Assembly: GCA_002067705.1 (NCBI GenBank)
Contig: MVRL01000081.1
Span: forward strand, 1 to 64,000
DNA length: 64,000 nt
Source: Methanosaeta sp. PtaU1.Bin112
GTDB lineage: Archaea; Halobacteriota; Methanosarcinia; Methanotrichales; Methanotrichaceae
Direction: 5' to 3'
How positions within the stretch are numbered: position 1 is the first letter of the stretch; each line of letters starts with the position of its first letter. Shown one piece after another: positions 54,115 through 62,327 of the stretch. The notes beneath the pieces were generated by a model. That model made no database searches. It saw only the letters and a list, made by a program, of their open reading frames with translations, and was not told where the DNA came from. A program made the position numbers and the translations under genes.

Positions 54115-54591
54115 ATGTTAGGGAAAGCATTCTTGTTTTTGATTCTTTTATCTTCTACAGGAGCAGGCCTGATCTATTCGGTAATTGCGCAATCAGGCTA
54201 TAACGAAGCTATCGACGAAAATAGCCAGGCAAAGGTTTTTTGCTGGCCAAATCAAAATGGCCTCAACATAGTGAATATCAATGGCAAAGCCGGCTATATA
54301 AATCAAAGCCTCAATCTAAATTATCCGGCAAATTTATATCAATCGCCTTACATGAACTTCAAGTCTGTTTCTGGAAAGAAATCAAATGAATATACAAGCT
54401 ACACAATTAATTTCTTTAATATCAACTATGGTTCGATTCAGGAAAAATCAACGGGCCATTTGAAGAAACTGCATCTTCAAAGATATCCTGCCTCCTTGAA
54501 AGAAGCTTTAAAACGGAGCGCAGAAAACGCCAGGATTCTTGAGAAAGATAGAAAAGAGAATCTAGAGCTCCTAAAGCGCATAACTTCCTGA
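54115..54591 (+). CDS. Exported protein carrying one copy of the curlin-like motif
   Basis: 158 residues. Signal peptide 1-25. Residues about 43-62 (PNQNGLNIVNINGKAGYINQ, then SLNLN) match the repeat unit of the preceding gene (PQNGINIANANGGKNTINQN, then LNQN) in one diverged copy. The C-terminal 70 residues are unrelated, basic and helical (KKLHLQRYPASLKEALKR). AGGAG is 6 bases before the ATG and overlaps the preceding stop region, so the genes are co-transcribed. A protein with one matching unit beside a many-unit protein recalls the CsgB nucleator beside CsgA. That role is inferred. Confidence 0.65.
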   Translation: MLGKAFLFLILLSSTGAGLIYSVIAQSGYNEAIDENSQAKVFCWPNQNGLNIVNINGKAGYINQSLNLNYPANLYQSPYMNFKSVSGKKSNEYTSYTINFFNINYGSIQEKSTGHLKKLHLQRYPASLKEALKRSAENARILEKDRKENLELLKRITS

Positions 54592-54910
54592 TGATGTTTT
54601 GGATTTGGGTGACATCCTGCATTGGCATCAAATGAAACGTGACAGGTTCCACAATTTATTTCTGCATATTTCATTTCTCTCCGTTTAATTTCTTTCAGTT
54701 TCATTTATCCGGCATTATGAATGATTGTCGCTCCATTCATACGGTTTTGATTCGCCTAGGATTAATAAAAATTAAATGCATATGCAACTTGATTTTCCAC
54801 GGGCCGATTATTGCTCAAAGAATATTATAACATTTATAATAAAAAAGTATTTATACTATTAGCACCTAAATTTTACCAATCCCCATATTCAACCGAGAGT
54901 GAGTGCGAGC
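54592..54910. other. Intergenic region with a small CxxCH-containing frame
   Basis: About 320 bases. On the minus strand, a frame from about 54674 reads MKYAEINCGTCHVSFDANAG then CHPNPKHH before running antisense through the neighbouring gene. It may be the remnant of a haem or metal-binding protein. On the plus strand, GTATTTATAC at 54848-54857 is a good TATA-like box for the gene at 54911, which also has GTGAG about 7 bases before its ATG. Confidence 0.4.
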
Positions 54911-56098
54911 ATGATGAAAATTCCAAATAGGTCCATAGCCGTGGTATTCAGCCTTATTTTACTTTTTTATCAGACTGAAGCGTCGGATTACCCTTTCGGC
55001 TCTAAAGTTATGTCCAATGATTCTGATTTAGGCAGACTTCTTAAAAATATGCCTGACAGTACGATAATAAGTATATGGGATATTGGGACTGATATCGGAT
55101 CTTATGACGTCGGCGATGTTGTATATCTCGACACGCCGCCGATTGGAACTGCAAACGCCAATGATGTAAGGTTGACCTCATTTAATCGCTACCAAGCCGG
55201 AACCAAGGTCAAACCTTATCATGGTGATATCAATGCACCACTAAATCAACTTCTTGCTGAAATACGCTTTTTAAACCTGAATGGCAGCCAGTCCTATGAT
55301 ATCCATGATCCAGTATATATCGTTCAAGCCACCATGCTTTATCAGAATGAAACCATCCCATCGGATAAAGCGCAAAAGGATGAAACAAGCAATCCAGGTC
55401 CCGCAGGAAGCAGCATAGCTCAGGCATCCAATGTAGCGGAAATAAATTCTACAAATCCTGAAGATGTGGAGACTCCGGTTGGCTCTTCATGCGATAAAGG
55501 GAAACCTTGTCCCACGCAAAATGATTTCTATGAGCACCTTTCATATACAGGCAGTTGCGAGGGCCTTCCACAGACAAGTGTATGCCTAATATATTCGGAT
55601 AATTATGTATGGCCTGTATCAGATAGGCTCCTCAGCAATTCACCATCTTTGGTGGGATTCGACAATAATGGATTTCCCATTGAAGTTATTAGCTGCTACA
55701 ATGCCGAATACTATCATATACTTGGCACTTTGCTCGTAAAAAATGAGAAGAAAAAGAAGACATTATTTATCCAATCCGCACCAGATATGGGTGCTTCAAT
55801 TATAGGCAGCAGCTTGATTCGCACTAATGATATCAGATTGACTCCTGTGAACGAAATGCAACCAGGGTCAAAGGTATTGAACTTTGAACCTGACCTCAAT
55901 AAATTAATTGCCCTCCCGGTTTTGGTCAGCTTCCCCAAGCGCACGGGCGATTATGCCTGTCTCAGAGTCTTTGATGCCAATGGCAATGGATTATACGACG
56001 ATGAAGACAGCGTGTATATTGATATATCATTGCCTTTTGAATCTAGCTTTGGGACTGTAACTATAAACGACATTCGACTGACAGGCTCCTCAAGCTAG
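54911..56098 (+). CDS. Exported protein with acidic calcium-loop-like repeats
   Basis: 395 residues. Signal peptide 1-24. Three related segments follow: YPFGSKV...WDIGT then YDVGDVVYLD; a second with FLNLNGSQSYDIHDPVYI; and a C-terminal one with DANGNGLYDDEDSVYID. Each segment pairs a beta stretch with an acidic D-x-N-G-x-G-x-Y-D-x-x-D loop and ends near ANDVRLT or TNDIRLT. Such loops resemble dockerin or EF-hand calcium sites. The central region is unlike anything I know. It is closely paralogous to the convergent gene at 56392. Probably a surface or sheath component. Confidence 0.65.
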   Translation: MMKIPNRSIAVVFSLILLFYQTEASDYPFGSKVMSNDSDLGRLLKNMPDSTIISIWDIGTDIGSYDVGDVVYLDTPPIGTANANDVRLTSFNRYQAGTKVKPYHGDINAPLNQLLAEIRFLNLNGSQSYDIHDPVYIVQATMLYQNETIPSDKAQKDETSNPGPAGSSIAQASNVAEINSTNPEDVETPVGSSCDKGKPCPTQNDFYEHLSYTGSCEGLPQTSVCLIYSDNYVWPVSDRLLSNSPSLVGFDNNGFPIEVISCYNAEYYHILGTLLVKNEKKKKTLFIQSAPDMGASIIGSSLIRTNDIRLTPVNEMQPGSKVLNFEPDLNKLIALPVLVSFPKRTGDYACLRVFDANGNGLYDDEDSVYIDISLPFESSFGTVTINDIRLTGSSS

Positions 56099-56391
56099 CG
56101 GCATTTTCTTTTTTCTTATAGATGAAATTCTTCCGAATTACTGCAAGATCAATGCGAGAAATTTTTTGCAGCTTTTGCAGGAGGTCCTCCATGATGAAAA
56201 GGCTTCGCTGCGATTTTCCAGATATTCAAAATGCAACTAATGATACTGATTTTAACAATTTAGATACCCACAGTAGCCGGATTTAAGCATCAAGGACCGC
56301 CATAAGTAGGGGACTCTATCGAAAAGCATAAGTGCGCCCTAGCAATTTTTCTGCAGAGCTATATTAGAAGCCAGGGCGCTGGCGCAATTCT
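56099..56391. other. Intergenic region between convergent paralogues
   Basis: About 290 bases between two convergent genes. The sequence just after the plus-strand stop is T-rich (TTTTCTTTTTTC), as expected for archaeal termination. No gene is evident. Confidence 0.5.
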
Positions 56392-57783
56392 TCAGACTGA
56401 ATCGGATAGCCGCACATTATTTACGGCCACAATGTCATTTGACCTGCAGTCTGCTGGCACATTCAGGTACAAGTCGTCTTTGTAGTCGTAGATTCCATTG
56501 CCGTTTTCATCGAAGAATCCAATCCTAGCACCATTATTGCACCCAAGGAAGCTATCCAATGGCGGTAAAGCTATCATGCCCCTATCCATGCCATTAGAGA
56601 TTTTTGTCCCATTCTGCAAATCCGCCCTCATCGAACTCAAAATTATATCATTTGTTTGGATAAATTCGTCCCTGAGAGATACGTCTTTGCCGCAAGACTT
56701 TTGGCCATCACATCCATCATGGTTATCGTTCTGGTATCTGTTGTTGCATTGGCTATCATATTGCTTTCCGCACTTGTCGTCACACCTGTCATTGCACGTT
56801 CCATCGCACCGCTCATCGCACTTATCGTCACACCTATCATTGCACTTTCCACCGCACCGCTCATCGCACTTATCGTCATACCTGTCGTCGCACTTTCCAT
56901 CGCATCGCTCACCGCACTTATAGTCATACCTGTCGTCGCACTTTCCATCAGACCGATCATCGCATTTATCATCAAAACTGTCTTGGCATTTGCTTTCCTT
57001 TGAAGGGCCTTCATCCACTCTATCATAGGCTTTGATCTTAACTAGCCAGGTTCCGAGAACATGATAGTAGTCGGCCTTCAATCCTTTAATCCTCTCAATG
57101 GTAAGGCCATGGATGTCTCCAACCCTTTTTGGCCTGCTTTCAATTAATACGTCCGAGATGAATAATTTATAACCATCTGTAAATGTAGCATAGCTAAATG
57201 CACGCGAAATTATCTCCTCTCCCTGGTAAGGAAGGCGCTCGAAAAACCCTGTAGCTAAATCCTTTGAATTTTCGGAATCATAGCAAGATGAACTCTCCGA
57301 ATCGTCCTTTGTATCGGAGTTGCAGGCACGATGACAACAGCAGCAATGATTACATTCGGCCATCAGATGCAGATAAACGGGATCGTTAAGGTCGTAGGCC
57401 TGGCTTCCATTCTCATTCAGGAAGCAGATTATTGAAGCGAGTCTCGTTAGCGGTCTATTCATATCAGAATCATCAGAAACTATTTTAGAGCCGGGAGATG
57501 CATTGCCAAAAAAAGATAGTCTCACATCATTGGCACTTGTTGTGCAGCTCTTTAAATAGTTCATATGCAGATATACAGGATCATCTAAATCGTAGCCAGG
57601 GGTTCCAATATCCCAAAAACCAATGAACATATCGGATGGAAGTCGATGAAGCGGCAAGCCAATGTCCGATTGGTTCAGCTGGACTTTGCTGCCAAACGGA
57701 TAGGTAGAACTGCTTGCTGGATCTGCCATCAAGATAATGCTCGCCAATAAGAGCACAATTGAGAACCACTTCATACCTGGCAT
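56392..57783 (-). CDS. Exported paralogue with a long Cys/Asp-rich repeat
   Basis: 463 residues. Signal peptide about 1-25. N-terminal segments YPFGSKV, FWDIGTPGYDLDDPVYL and AYDLNDPVYLHL repeat the pattern of the gene at 54911, and the C-terminal DENGNGIYDYKDDLYL matches its last calcium-like loop. Between them, about 259-330, is a repetitive stretch of units such as CDDRC, CDERC and CDGKC with Cys every four residues, absent from the paralogue and encoded by short DNA repeats. An HCCCCH cluster lies near residue 145. Such density of Cys and Asp could bind metals or be cross-linked by disulfides. The start at 57783 or 57774 is uncertain. Confidence 0.65.
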   Translation of the reverse strand: MPGMKWFSIVLLLASIILMADPASSSTYPFGSKVQLNQSDIGLPLHRLPSDMFIGFWDIGTPGYDLDDPVYLHMNYLKSCTTSANDVRLSFFGNASPGSKIVSDDSDMNRPLTRLASIICFLNENGSQAYDLNDPVYLHLMAECNHCCCCHRACNSDTKDDSESSSCYDSENSKDLATGFFERLPYQGEEIISRAFSYATFTDGYKLFISDVLIESRPKRVGDIHGLTIERIKGLKADYYHVLGTWLVKIKAYDRVDEGPSKESKCQDSFDDKCDDRSDGKCDDRYDYKCGERCDGKCDDRYDDKCDERCGGKCNDRCDDKCDERCDGTCNDRCDDKCGKQYDSQCNNRYQNDNHDGCDGQKSCGKDVSLRDEFIQTNDIILSSMRADLQNGTKISNGMDRGMIALPPLDSFLGCNNGARIGFFDENGNGIYDYKDDLYLNVPADCRSNDIVAVNNVRLSDSV

Positions 57784-57902
57784 AGTTATCTACTTACTCC
57801 ACATGCATCATTTATTTGATAAGATTGACTTTTAACTATTAATATTTTATTATATTTTGTAAGAATTATAAAATAAAAATAATTAAGAAGTTTTGCTAAT
57901 AT

Positions 57903-58157
57903 CTAAATACTAAAGAATATAGAAGTAAAATCATTTATTTTAACTCCAGGCGGTTCCGGCTGAGGATTCAAAGCTAGCGTTACGACTTGGCCGGTAAAAA
58001 GGCTGCTGCCATAGCTAGCGTTGATTATCGGAATCGTTCCCGAGAATCTGGCTTTCACATTCTGGTCCGGGCTCACACCTATCGCCATTGATCCCAGAAA
58101 GAGCATAATCATAAGGAATGTTATTATTACTCTGGCACTAGATCCTGTCCTTAGCAT
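57903..58157 (-). CDS. Small exported protein with an NPQPEPPG motif
   Basis: 84 residues. A signal peptide lies at about 8-29. The mature part contains TLALNPQPEPPGVKINDF. The NPQPEPPG string also occurs in secreted proteins of other microbes, but its role is unknown. A GGTGG site lies 4 bases before the ATG. It is divergent from purB and shares a 160-base control region with it. Probably part of the exported-protein cluster. Confidence 0.6.
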   Translation of the reverse strand: MLRTGSSARVIITFLMIMLFLGSMAIGVSPDQNVKARFSGTIPIINASYGSSLFTGQVVTLALNPQPEPPGVKINDFTSIFFSI

Positions 58158-58318
58158 ATCACCACCTATGGTTGGATATCATTACTATTTTATATCCTTT
58201 GTTATGTTCGAAGCGGCTGGGATTGCTGGGCTGGATCCTTGCATCCAGTCGTCTCTTCACTCGCCTTTCATGGGCGCAACCAAAAGCTCCATCAACCCCC
58301 TGCATTATTCTCCCTAAT

Positions 58319-59662
58319 ATGTCTATTCACCCTATTGAATTCAGATATGGCACTAAAGAGATGAAGGATATCTGGGAAGAGGATTTCCGGCTGCGCTGTC
58401 TATTTCGCGTAGAAGCCGCCCTATCCCAGGCGGAGGAAGAGCTGGGCATGATACCCAAGGGCGCTGCAGCGGAGATCGCAGCAGCAGCAAAATCGACCCT
58501 TCCGGAGAGAGCCAAGCAGATTGAGGATGAGATCGGACACGATATGATGGCCACTGTCCTGGCCATGGCTGAGTGCGCTCCGAAATTTGGGGAGTGGATT
58601 CACCTGGGCGCTACCTCCAACGACATCCTGGATACCGCCACAGGCCTGCAGATCAAAGCCTCTTTGGATGTCCTGCAGCCAAAATTAAAGAGCCTGCTGG
58701 CGCTGCTCTTGGATCTGGCCATGAAAAATAAGGATATGGTCTGTGCGGGCAGAACACACGGCCAGATAGCCGTTCCCACCACCTACGGCTTGCGGTTTGC
58801 CATCTGGGCCTCGGAGATCGGCCGCCATATCGAACGACTGCAGCAGATGATGCCCCGCGTTGCGGTCGGCAAGATGAGCGGGGCGGTGGGCACTCAGGCT
58901 GCCTATGGGCCAAATGGAATGGAGATTCAAAAACGGGTCATGAAGCACCTTGGGCTCTATGAGGTAGATGTCTCCAATCAAGTGGTGCAGCGCGACAGAC
59001 ATGCAGAGATGGTCTGCTGGATGGCGCTCGTGTCCTCCACCCTGGACAAGATCTTCGTGGAGATGCGCAGTTTGCAGCGCACTGAGATTGCAGAGGTGGA
59101 GGAGGGTTTCGGCAAGAAGCAGGTGGGATCCTCGACCATGCCTCACAAGAGAAATCCGATTAAGTCTGAGCAGATCTGCGGCCTGTCCAGAATCGTCCGG
59201 GCGCAGGTACTGCCTGCCTTTGAGAACATTCCCCTCTGGGATGAGCGCGATCTTACGAACAGCAGCTGCGAGCGCATCGTCTTTCCGGAGGCCTTCGTCT
59301 TCACCGACCACCTCATCACCCTGGCCACGCGCACTCTCAGCAGGATGAGGCTGCGGCCTGAGAATATCGAGCGCAACTTGACGATGCTACATGGATTGAA
59401 CATGGCCGAGAACGTGATGGTGGAGCTGGCCAAGAAGGGCGTAGGCCGCCAGCAAGCGCACGAGATCATGCGTCAGAGTTCCATGACAGCGTTTGAAGAG
59501 AAGAGAGAGCTGTCAGAGGTCCTTTTAAAGAACGATGCCGTTCTCTCCCACCTTAGCGCTGGAGAGATAGAAGCTCTGCTCGATCCTCACCGGTATATCG
59601 GAACCGCTGTGGCCCAGGTAGAGAGGGTCTGCGAGAAGCTGCAAAAGCTCTACCTTGCATGA
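58319..59662 (+). CDS. purB: Adenylosuccinate lyase
   Basis: 447 residues, the family size. MSIHPIEFRYGT leads into the fumarase/aspartase fold. Conserved blocks are HLGATSNDILDTA (about residues 95-107), AGRTHGQIAVPTTYG (His of region 2) and the signature SSTMPHKRNPIKSEQ, whose mobile loop carries the catalytic Ser. It acts twice in purine synthesis, forming AICAR and AMP with release of fumarate. The frame remains open to 58172 without support; ATG 58319 fits the family. Confidence 0.95.
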   Translation: MSIHPIEFRYGTKEMKDIWEEDFRLRCLFRVEAALSQAEEELGMIPKGAAAEIAAAAKSTLPERAKQIEDEIGHDMMATVLAMAECAPKFGEWIHLGATSNDILDTATGLQIKASLDVLQPKLKSLLALLLDLAMKNKDMVCAGRTHGQIAVPTTYGLRFAIWASEIGRHIERLQQMMPRVAVGKMSGAVGTQAAYGPNGMEIQKRVMKHLGLYEVDVSNQVVQRDRHAEMVCWMALVSSTLDKIFVEMRSLQRTEIAEVEEGFGKKQVGSSTMPHKRNPIKSEQICGLSRIVRAQVLPAFENIPLWDERDLTNSSCERIVFPEAFVFTDHLITLATRTLSRMRLRPENIERNLTMLHGLNMAENVMVELAKKGVGRQQAHEIMRQSSMTAFEEKRELSEVLLKNDAVLSHLSAGEIEALLDPHRYIGTAVAQVERVCEKLQKLYLA

Positions 59663-59706
59663 GCCTTGATTGAGAACCAGCTTTAGCATCAGATGGAAAG
59701 CAAAGA

Positions 59707-60291
59707 ATGCCCGCGGTCTTCCTTGTCAAGCCTGGATCGATAAAGAGAGATGAACAGGGTCGGATCCTAGACGCTCGATCTTCGGTCGCACTGATCTACA
59801 GCAAAGAGCAGATGATTATTGTAGACAGCGGCACAAAAGGCGAAGGAGAGCTGATCCGCAGGGAATTGCAGAGAATAGGCGTAGAGCCGGAGGAGATAAA
59901 TATCCTTATCAATACTCATTCCCATGCGGATCATTGCGGCAATAACTGCCTGTTTTCTCATGCAAAGAATCTGGCTGGAAAAGACGGCGACATCATCGCA
60001 CCCGGCGTCAGGGTCATGGCAACACCTGGCCACAGCATGGACAGCATTTCTATAATGGTGGAGATGAATAATGCAGCATCGCAAATAAAAACAATAGTAA
60101 TCGCGGGTGATGCTCTTCCCACCTTTGGAAACTTTCTTAAAAATGTCCCTCCTTCGCTGCATGTCGATCGTGAACTGGCGATCGCCAGCATGCGGAAGAT
60201 CGTATCGCTTTCCGATATTGTCGTTCCGGGACACGACATTGCCTTTTCTGTCAGGAGACGAGAGTACATGTCCATTCCATTTATGGTGTGA
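59707..60291 (+). CDS. Small MBL-fold metallo-hydrolase
   Basis: 194 residues. The metal site is intact: NTHSHADHCG (about 70-79), ATPGHSMDS with the second His, AGDALP with the bridging Asp, and PGHDIAF at the end. This resembles the glyoxalase II or lactonase-like branch, so the substrate is likely a small thioester or lactone. It starts 45 bases after purB on the same strand and may be transcribed with it. No signal peptide. Confidence 0.8.
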   Translation: MPAVFLVKPGSIKRDEQGRILDARSSVALIYSKEQMIIVDSGTKGEGELIRRELQRIGVEPEEINILINTHSHADHCGNNCLFSHAKNLAGKDGDIIAPGVRVMATPGHSMDSISIMVEMNNAASQIKTIVIAGDALPTFGNFLKNVPPSLHVDRELAIASMRKIVSLSDIVVPGHDIAFSVRRREYMSIPFMV

Positions 60292-60404
60292 TTTCGCGAT
60301 GCAAGTGCAGCCTCTCAGCCCCTTTATTAAATTCTGGCAAAATTGATCCTGGGATCTCTTGTATATGACGGCTAGATATATCCGAAAATCTAAGTTTAGG
60401 CAAT

Positions 60405-60414
60405 CTATAAATAC
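60405..60414 (+). promoter_or_regulatory. TATA box close to the start of the double-HTH gene
   Basis: CTATAAATAC is centred about 23 bases before the ATG at 60433. This is the spacing expected if transcription starts at or next to the start codon, so the mRNA is probably leaderless. No ribosome binding site is visible before the ATG. Confidence 0.5.
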
Positions 60415-60432
60415 TTATAAAATGTATATGTT

Positions 60433-61500
60433 ATGCGAATGCAGCTAAAATTGACATCAAAGGAGAGGTTAGTTCTTTATGGTCTTGCCAGATATCCGGG
60501 GCTCAGTGACATAGATCTCGCTTCCAATATCGGCGTTGATCGCTCAACGATATTCAAGAGTAAAAGAAAGTTTAGAGATTGGAAACTCATAAAACTTTTA
60601 AATGTTCCCTCCGGTGAAGCTGTAGGTGCCGAAATACTGACCTCCGTCTTCGTAAAGTACAATCCGACCGCTCCCTTCGAGGTAAGGAAGGGCTCCTCCT
60701 CCTATCAGAATTGGGTCAATTATCCCAATTGTGTCTCGCACATTGCAACGGATACCGATTCGGTATCAACCTTCTACTCTGCAAGCCTCACGGACTTTAG
60801 GGTGAACTTTGATCCCATAATCGATGAGTACTACCGCAGCGAGTTTGTGGAGGATATTCATTATTTCCATTATCCCTTCCAGGTATCCAGCTATTCGGCT
60901 GATGCGGCTCTCGCAGTAGACGGCCTCTTTGATCTCACCAGATCAGATCTTCCAGATGAGGTGATATCTCCCAAGGCCGCTCTGACCGAGGACTCGCGCC
61001 TCACAGAGAAGGACAAGCTCACTCTCTACTCTTTCGTGAAGTATCCCATGCTCTCTGACCTTGAGCTCTCCAGGAGGACGGGGATATCACGACCGACCAT
61101 CTCAGGAAAGCGGACAAAGTTCTTCCAGAGCGGGCTGCTCAGTCGCGAAGCATACGTGGATTGGCAGAAGATCTGCTGCGAGCTGATGTCCTTTTATCAT
61201 GTGCGCATCAGGCACGGCCACGACCGACAGGATCTCGCCCAGGTCTATCAGGCATTCCGCAGGATAGGAGCGCCGCTCTTCAGCTATCTGCAGCCGGGAG
61301 AGATCTTTGGGGCCTTCCTATCGACAGGATATCCTGACCTAAAGAACCGCATGGACAAGGAGCTTCGCAGCCTCTCGTCTCAGGGATTGATCAATGAGAG
61401 GCCCATGCTTGTGATCATGCCGCTCGCCGAGATAAAGGCCAGCAAGATCGATTATGCGCCGATGGTGGCCAAGATGCTTGATGTGAGCAAGGAGATCTGA
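60433..61500 (+). CDS. Tandem helix-turn-helix transcription regulator
   Basis: 355 residues. Two similar halves each begin with a winged-helix: LTSKERLVLYGLARYPGLSD...STIFKSKRKF (about 6-50) and LTEKDKLTLYSFVKYPMLSD...PTISGKRTKF (about 192-237). The parts between resemble sensing domains without a recognised family. The duplication suggests an intramolecular dimer. It lies two bases before the dtdA coding region, with overlapping translation signals, so the regulator is in the same operon as dtdA and the hydrolase. Confidence 0.7.
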   Translation: MRMQLKLTSKERLVLYGLARYPGLSDIDLASNIGVDRSTIFKSKRKFRDWKLIKLLNVPSGEAVGAEILTSVFVKYNPTAPFEVRKGSSSYQNWVNYPNCVSHIATDTDSVSTFYSASLTDFRVNFDPIIDEYYRSEFVEDIHYFHYPFQVSSYSADAALAVDGLFDLTRSDLPDEVISPKAALTEDSRLTEKDKLTLYSFVKYPMLSDLELSRRTGISRPTISGKRTKFFQSGLLSREAYVDWQKICCELMSFYHVRIRHGHDRQDLAQVYQAFRRIGAPLFSYLQPGEIFGAFLSTGYPDLKNRMDKELRSLSSQGLINERPMLVIMPLAEIKASKIDYAPMVAKMLDVSKEI

Positions 61501-61502
61501 AG

Positions 61503-62327
61503 ATTGCATCGGACGATACAATTGCCGTAATCTGCTCTCGGGCAGATCCGGCAAGCTTCAATATTTATGAGCGTCTGCTGGAGCGATGCACCTGGCAGTG
61601 CCAGGAAGGCTATCGGTCTTATGGGCGATGGCGACTTATAATTCACGACGAGAAGCAGACCAGTTTGAACGACCTGGACGGTCGGTTGGCTGATTTGGGG
61701 CTGGAGCCGAAGATGGTGGTCTTTGCCAGCCGCCATGAGGCGAAGGCCGGTCTGCCCTGGATGGGCGGGCACTTCACAGGGATGCTGGAGGACGGCCATT
61801 GCGAGCTCTCGGCAGCCTCTCCCTGCGGGCTGAGGTCATTTCTGCATAATGTCTCTCTTCCTGGTTTTGCGGTCTCAGCCGAGGCAACTCATCACGGCCC
61901 AGTGGAGCTGAAGACGCCCTGCTTCTTTGCAGAGATAGGCAGCACTCTCATGGAGTGGCAGGACCGGCAGGCTGCCGATACGGTAGCGCGGGCGATACTC
62001 ACCCTGGAGTGCAGGGAGAAGCCTGTGTTCCTGGGATTTGGCGGCGGACACTATATGGCCAGGCAGACGGAGCTGATCTTTGAGGCAGACGTGGCTTTTG
62101 GGCATCTCTTCTCCAACTATCAGATGGCAGGATTAAACCGTGATGTGGTGGAGGAGGCCATTTCCAAGTCGAATGCGAGCTATGCTTATCTCGATAGGAA
62201 GTCGCTGCGCTCCGGGGAGCGAAAGAGAATAGAAGGGATACTGGCCGAAGTGGATCTGCCGGTGTTGAGAAGCCGGGAGATCCGGGCGAAGTTTCCACTG
62301 CAAAAAGAGGATCATGGCATTAATTAG
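61503..62327 (+). CDS. dtdA: D-aminoacyl-tRNA deacylase with apparent ATT start
   Basis: 274 residues from ATT 61503, matching the usual length of archaeal DtdA. It releases D-amino acids from tRNA. Motifs include VVFASRHEAKAG, EATHHGPVEL (metal-binding His pair), PVFLGFGGGHYMARQTEL and FGHLFSNYQM. The N-terminal part is also family-like (TIAVICSRADPAS) and lies upstream of the first canonical start (TTG 61665). In this frame no ATG, GTG or TTG exists between the stop at 61479 and 61665, while GGAG lies 8 bases before the ATT. The next gene overlaps by 14 bases. Confidence 0.8.
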   Translation: MASDDTIAVICSRADPASFNIYERLLERCTWQCQEGYRSYGRWRLIIHDEKQTSLNDLDGRLADLGLEPKMVVFASRHEAKAGLPWMGGHFTGMLEDGHCELSAASPCGLRSFLHNVSLPGFAVSAEATHHGPVELKTPCFFAEIGSTLMEWQDRQAADTVARAILTLECREKPVFLGFGGGHYMARQTELIFEADVAFGHLFSNYQMAGLNRDVVEEAISKSNASYAYLDRKSLRSGERKRIEGILAEVDLPVLRSREIRAKFPLQKEDHGIN

